In this document: piece after piece, positions 44,595 to 57,953 of the stretch
How positions within the stretch are numbered: the stretch's first letter is position 1
Layout of the letters: each line of letters starts with the position of its first letter
Assembly (NCBI GenBank): GCA_039720395.1
Contig: CM077832.1
Span: forward strand, 24,825,607 to 24,889,606
Length of the DNA: 64,000 nucleotides
Direction of reading: 5' to 3'
Source of the DNA: Liquidambar formosana
Lineage: Eukaryota; Streptophyta; Magnoliopsida; Saxifragales; Altingiaceae
The notes under the pieces: model-generated
Databases searched by the model: none
What the model was told of the DNA's origin: nothing
The model's input: only the letters and a program-made list of their open reading frames with translations
Made by a program: the position numbers and the translations under genes

Positions 44595-44753
44595 CTAAAT
44601 CCAAGCAGAGAAAGGAGAAACCCTGTCGACGTCACTCTTTGCAAGCCAATCAGCCATACAATTTGGTTCTCTAAACTCATGTCTAACCTCCATTTCTTTT
44701 CGTTTAACTCTTGAAGCAAGACCCCTAACGTTGCAAGAGAGAATTCTCAGCAT
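44595..44753 (-). pseudogene. Deleted LINE ORF2: endonuclease start fused to RNase H end
   Basis: A 52-residue frame begins M-L-R-I-L-S-C-N-V-R-G-L, the usual start of plant L1 endonuclease (S-W-N-V-R-G-L; here W is C). It passes directly into V-R-H-E-F-R-E-P-N-C-M-A-D-W-L-A-K, the usual last block of the LINE RNase H domain. Some 1000 residues are absent between them, and the frame is kept across the junction near residue 21. Confidence 0.75.
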
Positions 44754-44829
44754 AACGACAATGATAATTCACACTAAAAAGAACTAATCCACCAGATTGT
44801 TCATTTACCCCCCAAAAACAGAGACCCTA

Positions 44830-45384
44830 TCACTTTCCTCCAAAAACTTCCCAATCTCGGACCTCTAATTCTGAAAATTTTTGTAGAATTTCCTCATCAT
44901 TACCAAGACTTCGAAATCCTACCCATTGAAGCACCTTCCAAGTATCTTGAGCTTCTTGAAGAATTAATTGATTCCGATTTGCAATCCCACCGTCAGAGAC
45001 AGAGGCACTTACCGAGTGAATTGATGAATCAGCAATTGGTTCTTTAACCAAATTCCTATTCCTCCTCCTTGAAGCTTTCGTGGTTCTCAGACACTTCTTT
45101 TTCCAACCTAAAATTTCTCCCACCAGCTTCTTTTTCTTCTTTGCCGATTTAGCAAGAGCCTTCAATTTACGGGAATCTTTGGAAGATCCACACGTTGCAC
45201 CAACCACAAAAGCTGAACTCTTGAAGCCTTGTAGTTCCCCTGAAGATGCTGCTGCTATATCAGACTCAGTGCTTTTTGAAGCCCTAGGAAGTTTAGCCTT
45301 AGAAGAGAAAGGAGACTGAGAGCACAATCTCTTTTTACGGGATGGGCTACTTGGTGAGGAGAGGTTATGACCACCACTCCTCAA
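44830..45384 (-). pseudogene. LINE ORF1 C-terminal part
   Basis: A 184-residue open frame is rich in S, K and R. Its end (S-V-S-A-S-V-S-D-G-G-I, then a D-x-W-K-V-L-x-W-x-G block and an acidic E-V-R-D-W-E tail) follows the linker found at the end of ORF1 in plant L1 elements, just before ORF2. The RNA-binding and zinc-knuckle parts are absent. It is not a host gene: it lies between ORF2 and the LINE 5' end, in the LINE's order and strand. Confidence 0.65.
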
Positions 45385-45470
45385 AAGAGCATTGCTGGGA
45401 CATTGGCCAATTGAAAAGATTCATGGGGCATGCATATGGCTACTACCATTGGAGTCGTCTTCGATCGAGA

Positions 45471-45980
45471 AACCTTGGATTGGGTAAAGCTTTATAGCCT
45501 CCCAACTCTAAGAACTTGAGCCCGCGCTTTTTCGGTTTTGACCAAAAGTCAACACTTTAGTGCTTTCCTATAAGTCCATATTTTTCCTTGAACTTTGAGG
45601 CTAAATTTACTCAGTTTGGGAAAGATTCAGTGAGAATAGTCTAAGTATAACTGGATCTTCGATTTGGTACAAGGTTATATTGAAATCCCGCATGGTGTGA
45701 TCCAAAACGTGCATTCTATCTAAACTCTGACTACTCGCATTTTTCTTATATAGATAAAATTTGAGGCAATTCAATAGCCGATTATCATCACTCATTGAAC
45801 CTTAGACATCAGTATGGTTGGATAAAAATCTGAATAACTTAATTTTAGGGTCAAAAGTAAGATTTTGACCAAACATTAACCTTGGGACACTATTTTTAGT
45901 TTTTACCATGCATAACTCTATTATCACGTTTATATGTCATGCATGGTACAATCCCACTGCCATCACTGCAACCATCACCA
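45471..45980. other. Downstream flank of the ADH gene, no gene
   Basis: No element is identified. A minus frame at 45607-45795 has no known domain. Confidence 0.45.
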
Positions 45981-46172
45981 CCATGCATGAAATCATTTCC
46001 ATCACCCTTACGCCGTGCATTGTCAATACAAAGATGCTCGTTGGAGCTTACTTAATAAAGCACGTACTATACATCACCATGCATGAAATCATTTCCATCA
46101 CCCTTACGCTGTGCATCGTCAATACAAAGATGCTCGTTGGAGCTTACTTAATAAAGCACGCACTATACATAT
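45981..46172 (+). repeat. Two 96-bp tandem units just after the ADH stop codon
   Basis: CCATGCATGAAATCATTTCC starts at 45981 and again at 46077. The units differ at only a few bases and end CACTATACAT. The nearer unit ends about 24 bp from the ADH stop codon, so both probably lie in that gene's 3' untranslated region. The open frame at 45908-46240 (+) is read from this repeat. Confidence 0.88.
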
Positions 46173-46195
46173 ATTACTATTGTTGCTTAGATCAA

Positions 46196-49100
46196 TCACA
46201 TCTTGATAACAACCTTGACACAATCTGGTTGCCTTGTTAGCTCAAATGCTTTGTTTATATCTTCCAAGGAAACTTCATGAGTCCCAAGTTCATCGAGTTG
46301 GATTTCCTACAGTAAATGAAGAAGTTTCTTCTATTAATTAATCGAGAAAATTACTTTTCTAATTTTCATATTCAATGGATAATGAATATGTACATAAATG
46401 AACAAGCAAAAACTAGAGTTAATTAAGAAAACAAATCTATATACTTTATATAGAAGCCATTTAGTTGCGCTGTTCATAAATCTCAGAAAAAGTTTCTGAT
46501 TAAACTACATTCCATGTTTTTTAAAAATAGAAATAAAAGGATAAAACAGTAATTAAACTCAACCACTATTTTTTCTTCCCATAAAAGATACCACCCATTA
46601 CATTTTCACTATTTCTATTTTAAGCCACACAATAGATAGTTGAAGTAAAAAGAAGAGATACTATATATATATATGAGTGAAGGCACCATATAGCGCGCGC
46701 ATGCCATAAGTACTCTAGCCACACAATAGATAGTTGAAGTAAAAAGAAGAGATACTATATATATATGAGTGAAGGTGCATGCATATAGCGCGCATGCCAT
46801 AAGTACTCTAGCCCTTTTGAAACTAATTTTATTTTATTATTTTATTTTTTGATCAACAGGGTATTTAAACCTTCGACTTGACTAATTCATTAGACATCAA
46901 TAAAGCCATCACTCGCTTAGACAAGCTTTATGATGGCTGGTACCCCGGAAGAGTGAGAAATAGAACCCAAAACCTTCCACCTGGTTCTTGGGAATTTTTG
47001 TATTGAGTTAGAAAATTTGGGTTAGATTAGATAGCTCAGTTTGATTTTCTTTCTTATAGGACAGCAGAAGAAAGAGAGTGTTGTGCTTATGAGAGCTATA
47101 TATGTAGAGAGGGTATTGAGAATGAGCGAGGATTTGATTCTTGTTGTATATACTTGCATTCATTGATCTCCAAGTGAAAAACTTATATCATTATTGCCAT
47201 GGATGTAGGAAAAAGGACGAACTGTGTATTTGCTCATGTTTATGCGATCTTTTTATTTTTATTTTTTGCTATTTGTTTTCATCTATTTACTTCTATTTTA
47301 ATTTTGTTGCCTTGTACAATGTTGGTTCCTTGATGTGATTTTCGCAATAAATTGGTATCATAGTGAGAATAGTCTAAGAATGGGATGGCTTCAAAACTTG
47401 CTAAAATCTTCAACGCTGAATTCGAGGTGGAGAAGTTTGACAAAAAGAATAAATTTAGGCTATAACAAGTCCAGGTAAAGGATGTGCGGATTAAGTAGGG
47501 TCTACAAAGAGCATTGAAGGGTGTGAAGGGAAAGCTTATAGACATATTAGATAAAGAGTGGGAGGAATTTGACCTACAAGTTGGTAGTGCTATTCATTCA
47601 TGTTTAGAAAAGGAGATTACTTATAACCTTATGCATAGAGCTCTATTACTATATGTTGGTCAAAGCTAGAGATTGAGTTTATATATGACAAAATCATTGA
47701 ATCACCGAGTGTATTTGAAGAAACTATAAAGTCCATGTTTTTGTGTTGGAAAATTCCGTGCCAAAGTATGTTGTTATTTTGATGGTTGATTGAAGACATG
47801 AGAAGTTGTGAAGATGCATTGAAATAAAGTTATTTACTCCACGCAACTCACTCATTCTTTAGGAAGGTAAGAGACCTTAGTTGCCCATACCATAGGTATT
47901 TATCTCATATAATTCATTTTTGGTAATTTAGATGAGTGTTCGTATAATTTAGGGTGTACCATGCAGAAGCTTACTAGGCTTTTGAAACCACTCTGGATTG
48001 ATCGGGGATATTTTTGGATAGATCTAGATTTGGGTTGGATCTATTGGGGATATTTCTAGATAGATCCAAAATGAATTTTTCATGCAGTAGCTTCACAAAT
48101 TCATCTAGATCGATCGGAGAAATTTCTAGATTGTTCCAAAGTGAATTTCTAGGCATAACTTATTTTTGACATTTGGATCGATCTAGATTTGGGATGGATC
48201 GATTTGGCTTCATAAAAATTTTCTAAAAGTTTTTAAAACCTTCCTATTTTGACTATTTTTTTCTTTTGTACTTTTGGGGTCACTTAGTCTCTATTTATAG
48301 GGGTTATTTTCATAGAGAAAACCCAAGGAAGCTTCTCTACTAGGTTTTGATTGTATACCTTGCTTCCTTCTCTCTAGTCTACTTCTACCTAGGGTTTTCA
48401 TGCCATAGTTGTAGAGTTATCATAAACCACAAATTCTTCAACAAATCATCGAGTGTGTGGCCAGAGTTTATCGGAGCCATTGCAACAAAAATCAAGCATG
48501 CAAGCTTATGGCTTGGAGAATTACTTGAAGGAAGTCGGATGCATCTGAAATTGTAAGGACACGAAGATCGATTTATGGGTCGTGAAAGTGAAGACAATTA
48601 CTTGAATCTGTGGGTCTGTAAGTATCGTGTCTTGTACTCATTACTTTCATCGTGGATTCGTTTCATCTAGACGACGTCCTATGGTTTTTCTGTTAGGGTT
48701 TTCCATGTAAAATTCTCTTGTACAATTTTTACTGCTTTATGGTTTAATGATTATGTGATTGATTGCTATCTTTTAGGATTTGAATTAATTCAAAAAAAAT
48801 TGGGTAAGAAAATTTAAAATACCTTTCCAAAAAAATATTATGGCTACATTTGGTACGCTTGAATGGAATGAAAATGGGAATAGAATGAAAATGGGAAAGA
48901 AAATAATGGTTATTCTCCATAGCCATTCGATGCATTTGTTTGGTGCAACTAAGGAATGAATAGTCATTCCCAATACAATCATCAATTAAAATAATAATTT
49001 TTATTATCTTTCCCTTGTCACTGTGACTTTGCTTCACTTCTCCTAAACAGCCCCTCCCCTTCCATGGCCATTTCATGAACTTCAGTACATTCAAAGGAGG

Positions 49101-52100
49101 AGTTTATCATCATACTCCAACAAATTCAATGCCCAAAATCATCCATATACCCACAATTCTAACACCCCAACAATTTTCTTTGCATTTTTTTTTTCATTAT
49201 CTCACAGCAAAACAAAAAATTTAATTAAAAAAAAAAAATCCACCATCATCTCATACCCATTCAACCACACAGTATTTTTTATTTTTTATTTTGCCAACCA
49301 TCATCTTCAAAATCCTATACCCATTTACCCAATACCCACATCACCACAAGATGCTCCATATATTGTAGATCCGCGAGGAATGGTGTATATCTGGGAGGAG
49401 ATGAGGACGATGATGGCGACAGGGACGATGATTGGTTCGTAGGTGGGAGGCGTGGTGTAGATCTGGGAGGGACGGCGATGAGGACGAGGATCACGTTCAC
49501 AGGAGCCGATGGCGATGAGGACCGTGACGGGAATGGTGATGGGGATGGCAACAGCGCCGGGGATGAGGACTACAATGGCCACGCAATGAGGATGACGACT
49601 GTGATGAGGTCGGTGATGGCGACAAATCTGGGTGTGTGGTTATTGATCTGGGAGTATTTTTGAGAGAGAAAGAGAGAGAGAGAGGGGGAGAGGGATGATA
49701 AGATCAGATCATATCAGTATTTTTGGGTGGGGCTATGCTACTTTTTCTCTTTCTTTGGGCTGGGAATGAGCTTCCCTTTTCGTAGAGGAAGGAATGCTCA
49801 TTCCATCATTTAATGAAATGGCTGGCAAGAGTGAAAAAGGATTCCATTCCTTTTGGCCAAACAAACATCCCTTTTTTTTTTTTTTCAACCAATGGAATCC
49901 TCGTTCCATTCCATCATCCATCCCCACCTAGCAAACATAACCTATAGGCTTGGTAAAATTGGAATTTCAAAAGCAAATCTTCAAGTGTCAAATAAGTGAA
50001 AACACACTTATGATTGAGTATCTTAACGAATTTGGTAGAATTTCTCTGAACCAGTAAAATCTTATGTTATATTGGAAGATGAAGATAATGCTCTAATTCT
50101 ATTATCATATCTTCTTAATTCGTTCGGTTACATGGTGACTGTGAGACTCTTCCAACAAATTTGATGAGATAAGAGGAACACTACCTTCCAATGTGTTTAG
50201 AAAGAAAACTTTTGCGTAATAATGCACAAGCGAAAGAATTGGTAGTGAGGGGGAGGAAGAAGAATTGAAAATATAAAAAGAATTCTTGTACATCAAGGTC
50301 AAAGTCCAGTAGCAAAAAAGATTCAATTTCTCACAATTGTAATCAGAAGGGGCATAGGAAGGTGGATTATCATAAGCTTAAGGTTGTGAAAGAAGAAAAA
50401 TGTCATTTAAAAAAAATAGCTGGCATAGTAGAGCAAGGTTAAGTATCTGCAAATAATGCTTTCATTAATGATGCTGCTTAACAAAATCTCATTAGACTTA
50501 TAGATAATTGATTTGGGTTATTCTTACCACATATGTCTATATAAAGACTAGTTTGCATCCTATGAGAGTGTGAATGGTGGCAATGTTTTAATGGGTAATA
50601 ATATGGCCTGTAAAACAATTGGAATAGGCATGATTAAAATCAAGATGTATGATGAGATTGTGAGGACTTTGATAGAAGTTAGGCATGTAAAGAAACTAAA
50701 TAAAAACTTTATTTCTTTGGGTGCTTTAGATTCCAATGGTTGAAAATGGTGGCCGAGGTTGAATTCTGAAGGTTGTTCGACAGTGCTGTGGTTATGATGC
50801 AATGTACCAAGGCAGGAATGTGGAACTAGTGACGCAGTATGAACTGGAAGCTGGGTTATGGTGCCCATCTATGCACTAAACTAGAACCTATAAGGGGTGT
50901 AAGACAGCAAAACTATGGTCATAGAAGTTGAAATCTGCTAAGGAGTATCATAACTCACCTATCGAATGAATTAGTCCTGAAAATGGAGAGTGCTAAAGCG
51001 CACAACATATACTCGACCATTGGGACAAATGTCAGGCCTCGATGAGTAAGACGGCACCGATGGTCATTATAAAACCTAGGGAGTGAGCCCGGGCAGAGCA
51101 GCCATTGATGCAGATCTTGGTGGTAGTAAAAAATATTTAAATGAGAACTTTGAAGGCCGAATAGGGGAAGGGTAAGCAAAAGCAGAGGTAAGAAGAGGGG
51201 GAAGCCTGTTTGATAGTTTAGTCAGCGCAAGCTTTGAAAGGAAATCAGGGTTGAGTTTGCTAGGCCAACCTTCGATCGATAAGCAAAAGGAGAGATAAGA
51301 AGAGGCCTCAAGTGATTTTTAGAAGTGGAGTTGAATGCTCCAAATTCATTATAGAAGCGTGATAAAGAGATTGTTTCAGATGAGGGAGTAATAGAGTAGC
51401 AACCAGTATCGTCACAAGAGGACACAAAAATACTAGTTTGGTATGGTTTTGAGGATATGGTAGCTTATGGGTTGACCATTGAGGGTAATATGAAGCCTCT
51501 ACGTTCTAAGAGGTAGGGAATGATAGTAGAAGTCAAAATCTAAATGTACTCCTTTAGCTTCGCACTTTAGACTTTCGGCATCTGTGTCGGGAGTACAAAG
51601 GGGTGCGAGTATATGACTCGTGTTCTATGTACGAGCGTAGTTGGTAATCTGATGTATGCCATCCAGACATTTCACATGTAGTCAGTTTCAATATTTTTGG
51701 CAAATCCAGGCAAGGAGCATTACCGGGTTCTGAAATAGTTGTCGAGGTATTTGAAAGGTATTTTAGATGTGGGATTGGTATATTCCATTACTATAAATTT
51801 ATTTATTTATTTATTTTTGGGATACTTCAAAGCATTTTAATCATGTAAAACATTTGGTTTGCTTGACTTTTTTTGATTCTGTAAGAAATAGTAGAAAGGA
51901 TGGATTAGAAAGGGTTTATATTAGAAAGAATTTATAATTAAAGAAAAAAATGTCATATATTAGCTAGTAAGAGTGAGTGTGTTCAATCATAGCAATCATA
52001 CAGAATATTTAGAAAAAGGATACTCTAAACATTGGGTTCTTAGTTTTTGAAGTCAAAGGTGAATTAAAGGGGGCCAAAGTCAATTTTAGGGACAAATTTT

Positions 52101-52405
52101 GAGTACTAAGGTGACCAAATTTTTTCGAGTGACTTATTGAGTAATTAAAAAAAAGAAAAAGTACATACCTTATTAATGCATTTGTCAACTATAATGGGAA
52201 GATCAGATTGGACTTTGATCCCTCCGAAAGTGGATCCCTTGAGAGTTCTACCCCTCATGAGGGCAATGAAATTGATGTGCACGCTTGTCTCATTTACCGC
52301 ACCGATTAATATGGTTGTTCCTTTTCCCTGATCCATCTCCATCCCAACGGCCAACACCCACCACCATCCACCACATACAGAAGAAGAAAAGTCTGTAAGA
52401 AATCT

Positions 52406-52446
<41 letters not shown>

Positions 52447-55400
52447 TACTTCTAAATTAAGTAAGGTCAAATGGCATGTTTGCTTAGTGGCATGTGGTTC
52501 ACTTAGTATGCCTCAGGTAAAAAAAGGAAAAAAAGACAAAAAGAAAGAGTAAAGTGTCCTGCCCTAGCTATTTTGAATTTGGAGTTGGTGATTGCATGTA
52601 GAATTTGTATATATATGTATATGGCATACCATTTTTGTGGCTTCGACGGCTTCATTGACCAAGGGCGCAACTCCAGTGCACTCAAAGCAATAGTCCACGC
52701 CCATTCCCCCCGTCATCTTTTTAACCACTTCTGAAATTGATTCATTACATCCCTCAGGGTTTATGAAATCAGTCATTCCAAAGCACTGTCCTTTCTCTCG
52801 TTTTCTTTCGTTTTTATCAACGCCGATTATTCTAGCTGCCCCTTGCATTCTTGCTCCCTCTACCACCTGCAATTTTATATGTATGGATGGAGTTGATTTA
52901 AGAATACGTTTTTTCTTTTTGTTTTTGTCTTTTACATGTGACTTGTGCCCACTTGTTGGAATGGCAATTAAGACAAAGGATCCCGGCCAATGCATATACA
53001 ATTAAAGGGAGAATGCATACCCCTAATCCAACAGCACCAAGGCCTAAGACGGCAACACTTGACCCCCTCTGAAGCTTGGCCTCTTTCCAGGCAGCCCCAA
53101 ATCCAGTCGAAAAGCCGCAGGAGATGAAACTAGCATGAGGAAGAGGTGTGGTTGAATGAATCTTGACAATGTAGTTGGCATCAACTACTGTGTATTCAGA
53201 CCAAGTGGAGCAGCTAAAAGTGTGGTACAGCTTTTGGCCTCTGATAGACATTCTTGAAGTGTCGTCTTGCATTAGACCACTCATGCGCAATGGGTACTTG
53301 TGGCATAAATTTGATGTCCCTGACATACAGTTGTCGCATTCACCGCACTCCCCTAGGTATGTCGGGATAACCACATCTCCTTCTTTCACCTCTCTTACTT
53401 CATTGCCCATGCTCTCCACCATGCTGCCCTCATGCATATAATTTCATATTTATTTTTATATACAATTTGAATGATGCACAATCTAGTCACAATAAAGTCA
53501 GCACTCGCTCCAAGAACATGTAGGTTAGGCTATATATATATATATATATATAAATTATATATGTGTGTTCGGAAATATAAGTTATATTCCTTCTATTCCA
53601 AATTAAATGTCTTCTTTAAAAAAACATGTTTTTTTAAGAAAATCTTTTTAAATGCTTTCACATTAATGCATATGTTTTAAAATTTCAATTTTACCATCAA
53701 GTGTGTAAAACATTAGAAAAAGTGAAAATACCTTTTTAAGGGTATTTTAAGAAATGAATAAAAAATTACCATTAACTTTTGAAATAGGACAATTAATTTT
53801 GAAACATCCAAAAAGAAAAATAGGACACTTATTTAGGAACGGATGGAGTATTAAGCCAAAAACGTCACTAAACCACAATGGGTGCAGCTTGTGTAAAATA
53901 TTCAAAACAACACCCAATAGGTCTGTTTGCTAGCTCGTTTACCTTCTTTCTTTTTTTTATTTATTTAGTTATTTATTATTTTATTTTGTTTTATATCATT
54001 TTTTTCATAGTTGGATTGCATTTGGATAGAACAAATGGCAAACCAACTTATAATTAGCTGTTAAGGCTATGAATGGATGAAGAGAAAAAACAAGCTAGTA
54101 AAGGCGACAAAATAATTATATAGATGCATAAATGTGGACCATATTATTGTTATTCAAATTTCAAATACATTGAGCTATGAATTCATCTAGCTTATGTTTT
54201 TCACACCAGGCCAGCACACCAAACGGGACCTGTCAAAATTAGATAATCCAATCACGTCGTGCAATCAGATGTCACCTCATCGATGATGCACCTAATTGGC
54301 CCCACCCTTAGGTCTGTTTGCTTGTGTTCCCCTTCTTTCTATGTGTGTTTTTTTTTTATTTTTTTATTTTTTTAATTTAAGGGCTACAAATGGCTTCGTC
54401 ATGAAAAAATAACTACAAATCAATAAAATTAACTAAAAATGATATTTTTTTTTTTGCAGCTTTAAATTTTATTTTATTTTATTATAAATTGTATTTGTGG
54501 TTATTCCAAAATTTTCAACTTGATTTGAAGCAGTGAAACATATCACACATATCACACCTAATCAAATCATATGTTCACAATGCTATAATTTTATTAAAAA
54601 GCTCCCCTGTAATAGGTAAAAAATTACCACCTATCATACGCCCACACGTGGACTAAGAGACAGAGTGAACCCAACAACCCTCATAAAACGATAATTAATA
54701 TCTTATCAAACATTAATTTAGCAATAACTCATTCCTACAATAAAGGAATCCCTTCAGTCAAGGGATCAGTATTATCAATAATAGTCTCCCAAATCAAGGG
54801 AGATGACATCATGCTTTCTCCGTCACACTTTTTTTTTTTTTTTGGTTTTAAAATGTTTGTTCACTTTGAAAAATCAAATCATAATTTTTTTTTTTAATTT
54901 TCTACACTACTCTTTGTTATTATAATATTTACTTTCAACATAAAACCCAATACGAAAAGGGTGAAACTATTGTCACCACATAAAGTACTCAAAGCACCCC
55001 ATTAGTTTACATTTTTTGAGGTTTTATAAAAAATATAAAAGGTTTTTACGAAAGCTAATAGCATTGTTCACTAGAAAACATCATTTTGAACAACTTTGTA
55101 GAAGAAATTTTTTCCAAAATCTATCATTTAAGCAGACTTTTTAGCTATTTATAATCTCTATTTCATTTTTCACAAAAAATTGCCAAAAAATCTACTTAAA
55201 TGATAGATTTTGGAAAAACTCTCTTCTACAAAGTTGTCCGGAATGATGTTTTCTAGTAGACCATGTGATTAGTTTTCATAAATTTTTTTTATATTTTTCA
55301 TAAAACTTTAAAAACGTAAATTAAATGGGGGCTTAGAGTATTTTATGTGGTGGCAATAGCCTAACCCTACAAAAAAGGTGAAAACATTTTTGGAATGATA

Positions 55401-55755
55401 GAACTTAATAAATAACAAGTCAACACAATAATAATCTTTTCTTAAGTTTTGTGTTTTGTCAAACATGATCTATCTTTATGAAACGGAGGGTATATCAAAT
55501 ATTTTGTTTTACTAAACCCTAGTTGCAACTTTTTTCTAAAAGTATCAACCCTAATACCAAAGAGGCACATTCCAAATACCAAGAACACTATTTATGTCTT
55601 TAAAGTCCATCTTTAACATGGCTGTGAAAGTGCCTTTTCCAATGTGCGGTATATTTTAAGTCAAAATTAAAATATCAAAACATATATATTGATATAAAAC
55701 TCTCAATACAAATACTAATATATTTTGTATTACAACGTTCCAACTTGATTATCAT

Positions 55756-55813
<58 letters not shown>

Positions 55814-57899
55814 AAAGCCATATTAAGCCAAAAACAGAAACTAAAATAATTGCAGCTTATGTAAAATATTCAAAACAACACCCAATGGGCCTACATATCT
55901 CGACCTTTGGTCTGTCGGCTTGTGTACCTTTTTTCTTTTCCTTTTATTATTATTATTATTAGTATTATTTTATTTCTTGTTTTTTTCATTGTCGGATTCC
56001 ATGATAGGACAAATTGCAAACTGACATAGCTGATATGCTTCTGGATATTTTGGTGTCCGGACCAATGCTAAAGATAAAGAGAAAAAACAAGTAGACATCC
56101 ATATCAAACCAACTCCAAGTCGTTCACAACATTAATTGTTTTACAGTGGGGAATCATCGTTAAAAAATGAAGGGGTTTTTTAACGGACACACGTTAAAAC
56201 AGCATTTAATGAGATAATTATCATATAAAAAATGCATTTTTATAGTTTTCTAATTATTTTCATATTTTTTCAAGTAATTTGTATAATTTTTTATGCATCT
56301 TCATATATATATATATTTTAATGCAATGATATTCTCATTAAATGCAGTTTAATATATGTTCTTAGAGTACACTTTAAAAAAACTTAAAAATAAACATTAA
56401 CTATTCTAATTTCACATACACATTAAGTCATTCTTTATTATTATTATTTTTTATAACATATTAATTAAGTCAGTTCTACCTAAGTCAGGTGTTCTAAATC
56501 AAACACCAATCTAGTGTCAATAACATTTGTTGCAGGAACGCTCCCCACAATCTGCACTCGCTGCAAGATCATGTTTAAGATTGCCTTATAATAATGCTCC
56601 ATCAATATCCAACAAATTTTAGTTTTGTAATTAATAACAATCGTTCATTTATAGATATTAATGGATGAAGTAGCTCTTAATGTTAGATCAACTTACTTTT
56701 TTTGTATATATATATATATATCTGACCTATATATGAATCAAATTGAGTTCAACGATTAGTTTTGCAAAAAACAAGTCGCAGATAAGAGTTTTGGAAAACA
56801 TTTGATTCAAAGTTCCATCAAGTGCACTTAATATTAATATTAAAAAGATTACATATATATATATATGAATTATGTATATATTAAGCCATGAACACAAGCT
56901 AGCTACAATTAAAGGGTTCTGGATATATATAGTCCAATTCCTATGATGTTAACCTAACCTAACTTTACGTTAGGCACCTTCCAAAACTCTATATCTGAAT
57001 TTTATTTTTCAAAACCAACCGTTGGATTAGATCTACTTTATGTGAAGATCATGCATACCAAAAATCAAATTGATCTGAAATTAAGAACTACTTCATTCAT
57101 AAATATCCAAAATGAGCGATCGTCATTGACTAAAAAATTGTAATTTTTGGATCGAATAGCAATCAGTTTCAAATCAACTTGATTTTTGGTATGCATCACC
57201 TATATAATAAGGTTATCTAATCTAATGGTTGGTTTCGTAAAATATGAATCATATGTATAATTTTGGAGGGTGACCTAACGCAAAGTTAGATTAGATTAAT
57301 CTCATAAAAAGTGGACTATATATATATAATAAGCCATGAACACAAACTAGCTACAATTAAAGGGCACAGGCGTGTGCATTTTGATAGGACAAATTGCAAA
57401 CTAAGTTAGGTGTTATGGTTCTGGATATTTAGGTGGTCGGACTGAGGGTAATGATAAAGAAAGAAAAGACAAGTAAACACATAAATAAATAAATAAATAG
57501 ATGCATAATGTGACCCGTATATTGTAAGTAACTTAGTATAATTAAGTAATTACAAATACATTGTGCTATGAATTAATCTAGTTGATGTCTTTTACACCCA
57601 GTCCACCAAAAAACGGGACCTAGCCTGCAAATTAGCTGATCCAATATCACGTGGTGCCACAGATAACAGCTCATCCATGATGCCCACTGGCTTCTAGAAT
57701 TCGGTTGATTTATATCTAATTTGATGCATATATATATATATATATATATAGATAAGGAACAACTGTTGGGCATGAATGGTGAGGACACGATCGAGATACG
57801 TTCATATAAAATTTAATTTTCCTACAAATAGGATCAACTGTGGAATTAGTTACGTTTCATTAAACTAATTTCATTAGATCCAATATTCTCCTATGTATA

Positions 57900-57953
<54 letters not shown>

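Larger units (their letters stand above)
43896..45470 (-). mobile_element. L1-type LINE with large internal deletion
   Basis: A T run at 43896-43919 marks the 3' poly(A) of a minus-strand LINE. The order on the minus strand is the ORF1 end (45384-44830), a very short ORF2 in which the start of the endonuclease is joined to the end of RNase H (44753-44595), then about 670 bp of 3' sequence. The endonuclease core and the whole reverse transcriptase are missing. The 5' end near 45470 and the target duplication were not found. Confidence 0.75.
47353..50870 (+). pseudogene. Broken Tnt1-like Copia gag and protease with insertions
   Basis: From the start codon at 47385 the frame follows Tnt1-type Gag (F-E-V-E-K-F-D, then R-L-stop-Q-V-Q-V-K-D, then D-K-E-W-E-E-F-D-L) up to about 47735. 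It resumes near 49985 with the later Gag part ([10 protein letters not shown] near 50080-50110), a CCHC knuckle remnant ([11 protein letters not shown]) near 50338-50370 and protease-region text near 50520-50745 (S-L-G-A-L-D-S-N-G). Stops are many. Integrase and RT are not visible, so the copy is truncated. It lies antisense to the ADH transcript. Confidence 0.75.
46307..52168 (-). other. Intron 6 of the ADH gene, 5.9 kb
   Basis: The donor GTATGT is at 52168 and the acceptor CTGTAG at 46307 on the minus strand, joining phase 0 exons. The interior holds a tandem duplication, a broken Copia copy with insertions, and a 25S rDNA fragment, all listed separately. (TA)n lies at 52409-52442 in intron 5. 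Confidence 0.88.
53850..57700. repeat. Diverged segmental duplications inside ADH intron 3
   Basis: Two related segments share TTAAGCCAAAAAC, AAATATTCAAAACAACACCC and 'GTCTG(T)TTG' words (near 53852-53960 and 55825-55935). Two share GATAGAACAAATGGCAAAC-like text through GATGCATAA, ACATTG.GCTATGAATT, CACACCAGGCCAG and the 'CGGGACCT' stretch (54025-54300 and 57380-57690), and a third start is at 56003. AAGCCATGAACACAAGCTAG occurs near 56883 and in nearly the same form near 57331. Confidence 0.65.

Noticed and set aside
44830..45384. 184-residue frame as a host nuclear protein gene
   Set aside because: Strand, order and end sequence fit the ORF1 tail of the LINE whose poly(A) is at 43896.
49315..49663. 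Open frames in the GATGAGGAC block
   Set aside because: Repetitive composition opens all frames on both strands; no start context or domain.
53175..53441. 88-residue plus-strand frame
   Set aside because: It is the antisense shadow of ADH exon 4.
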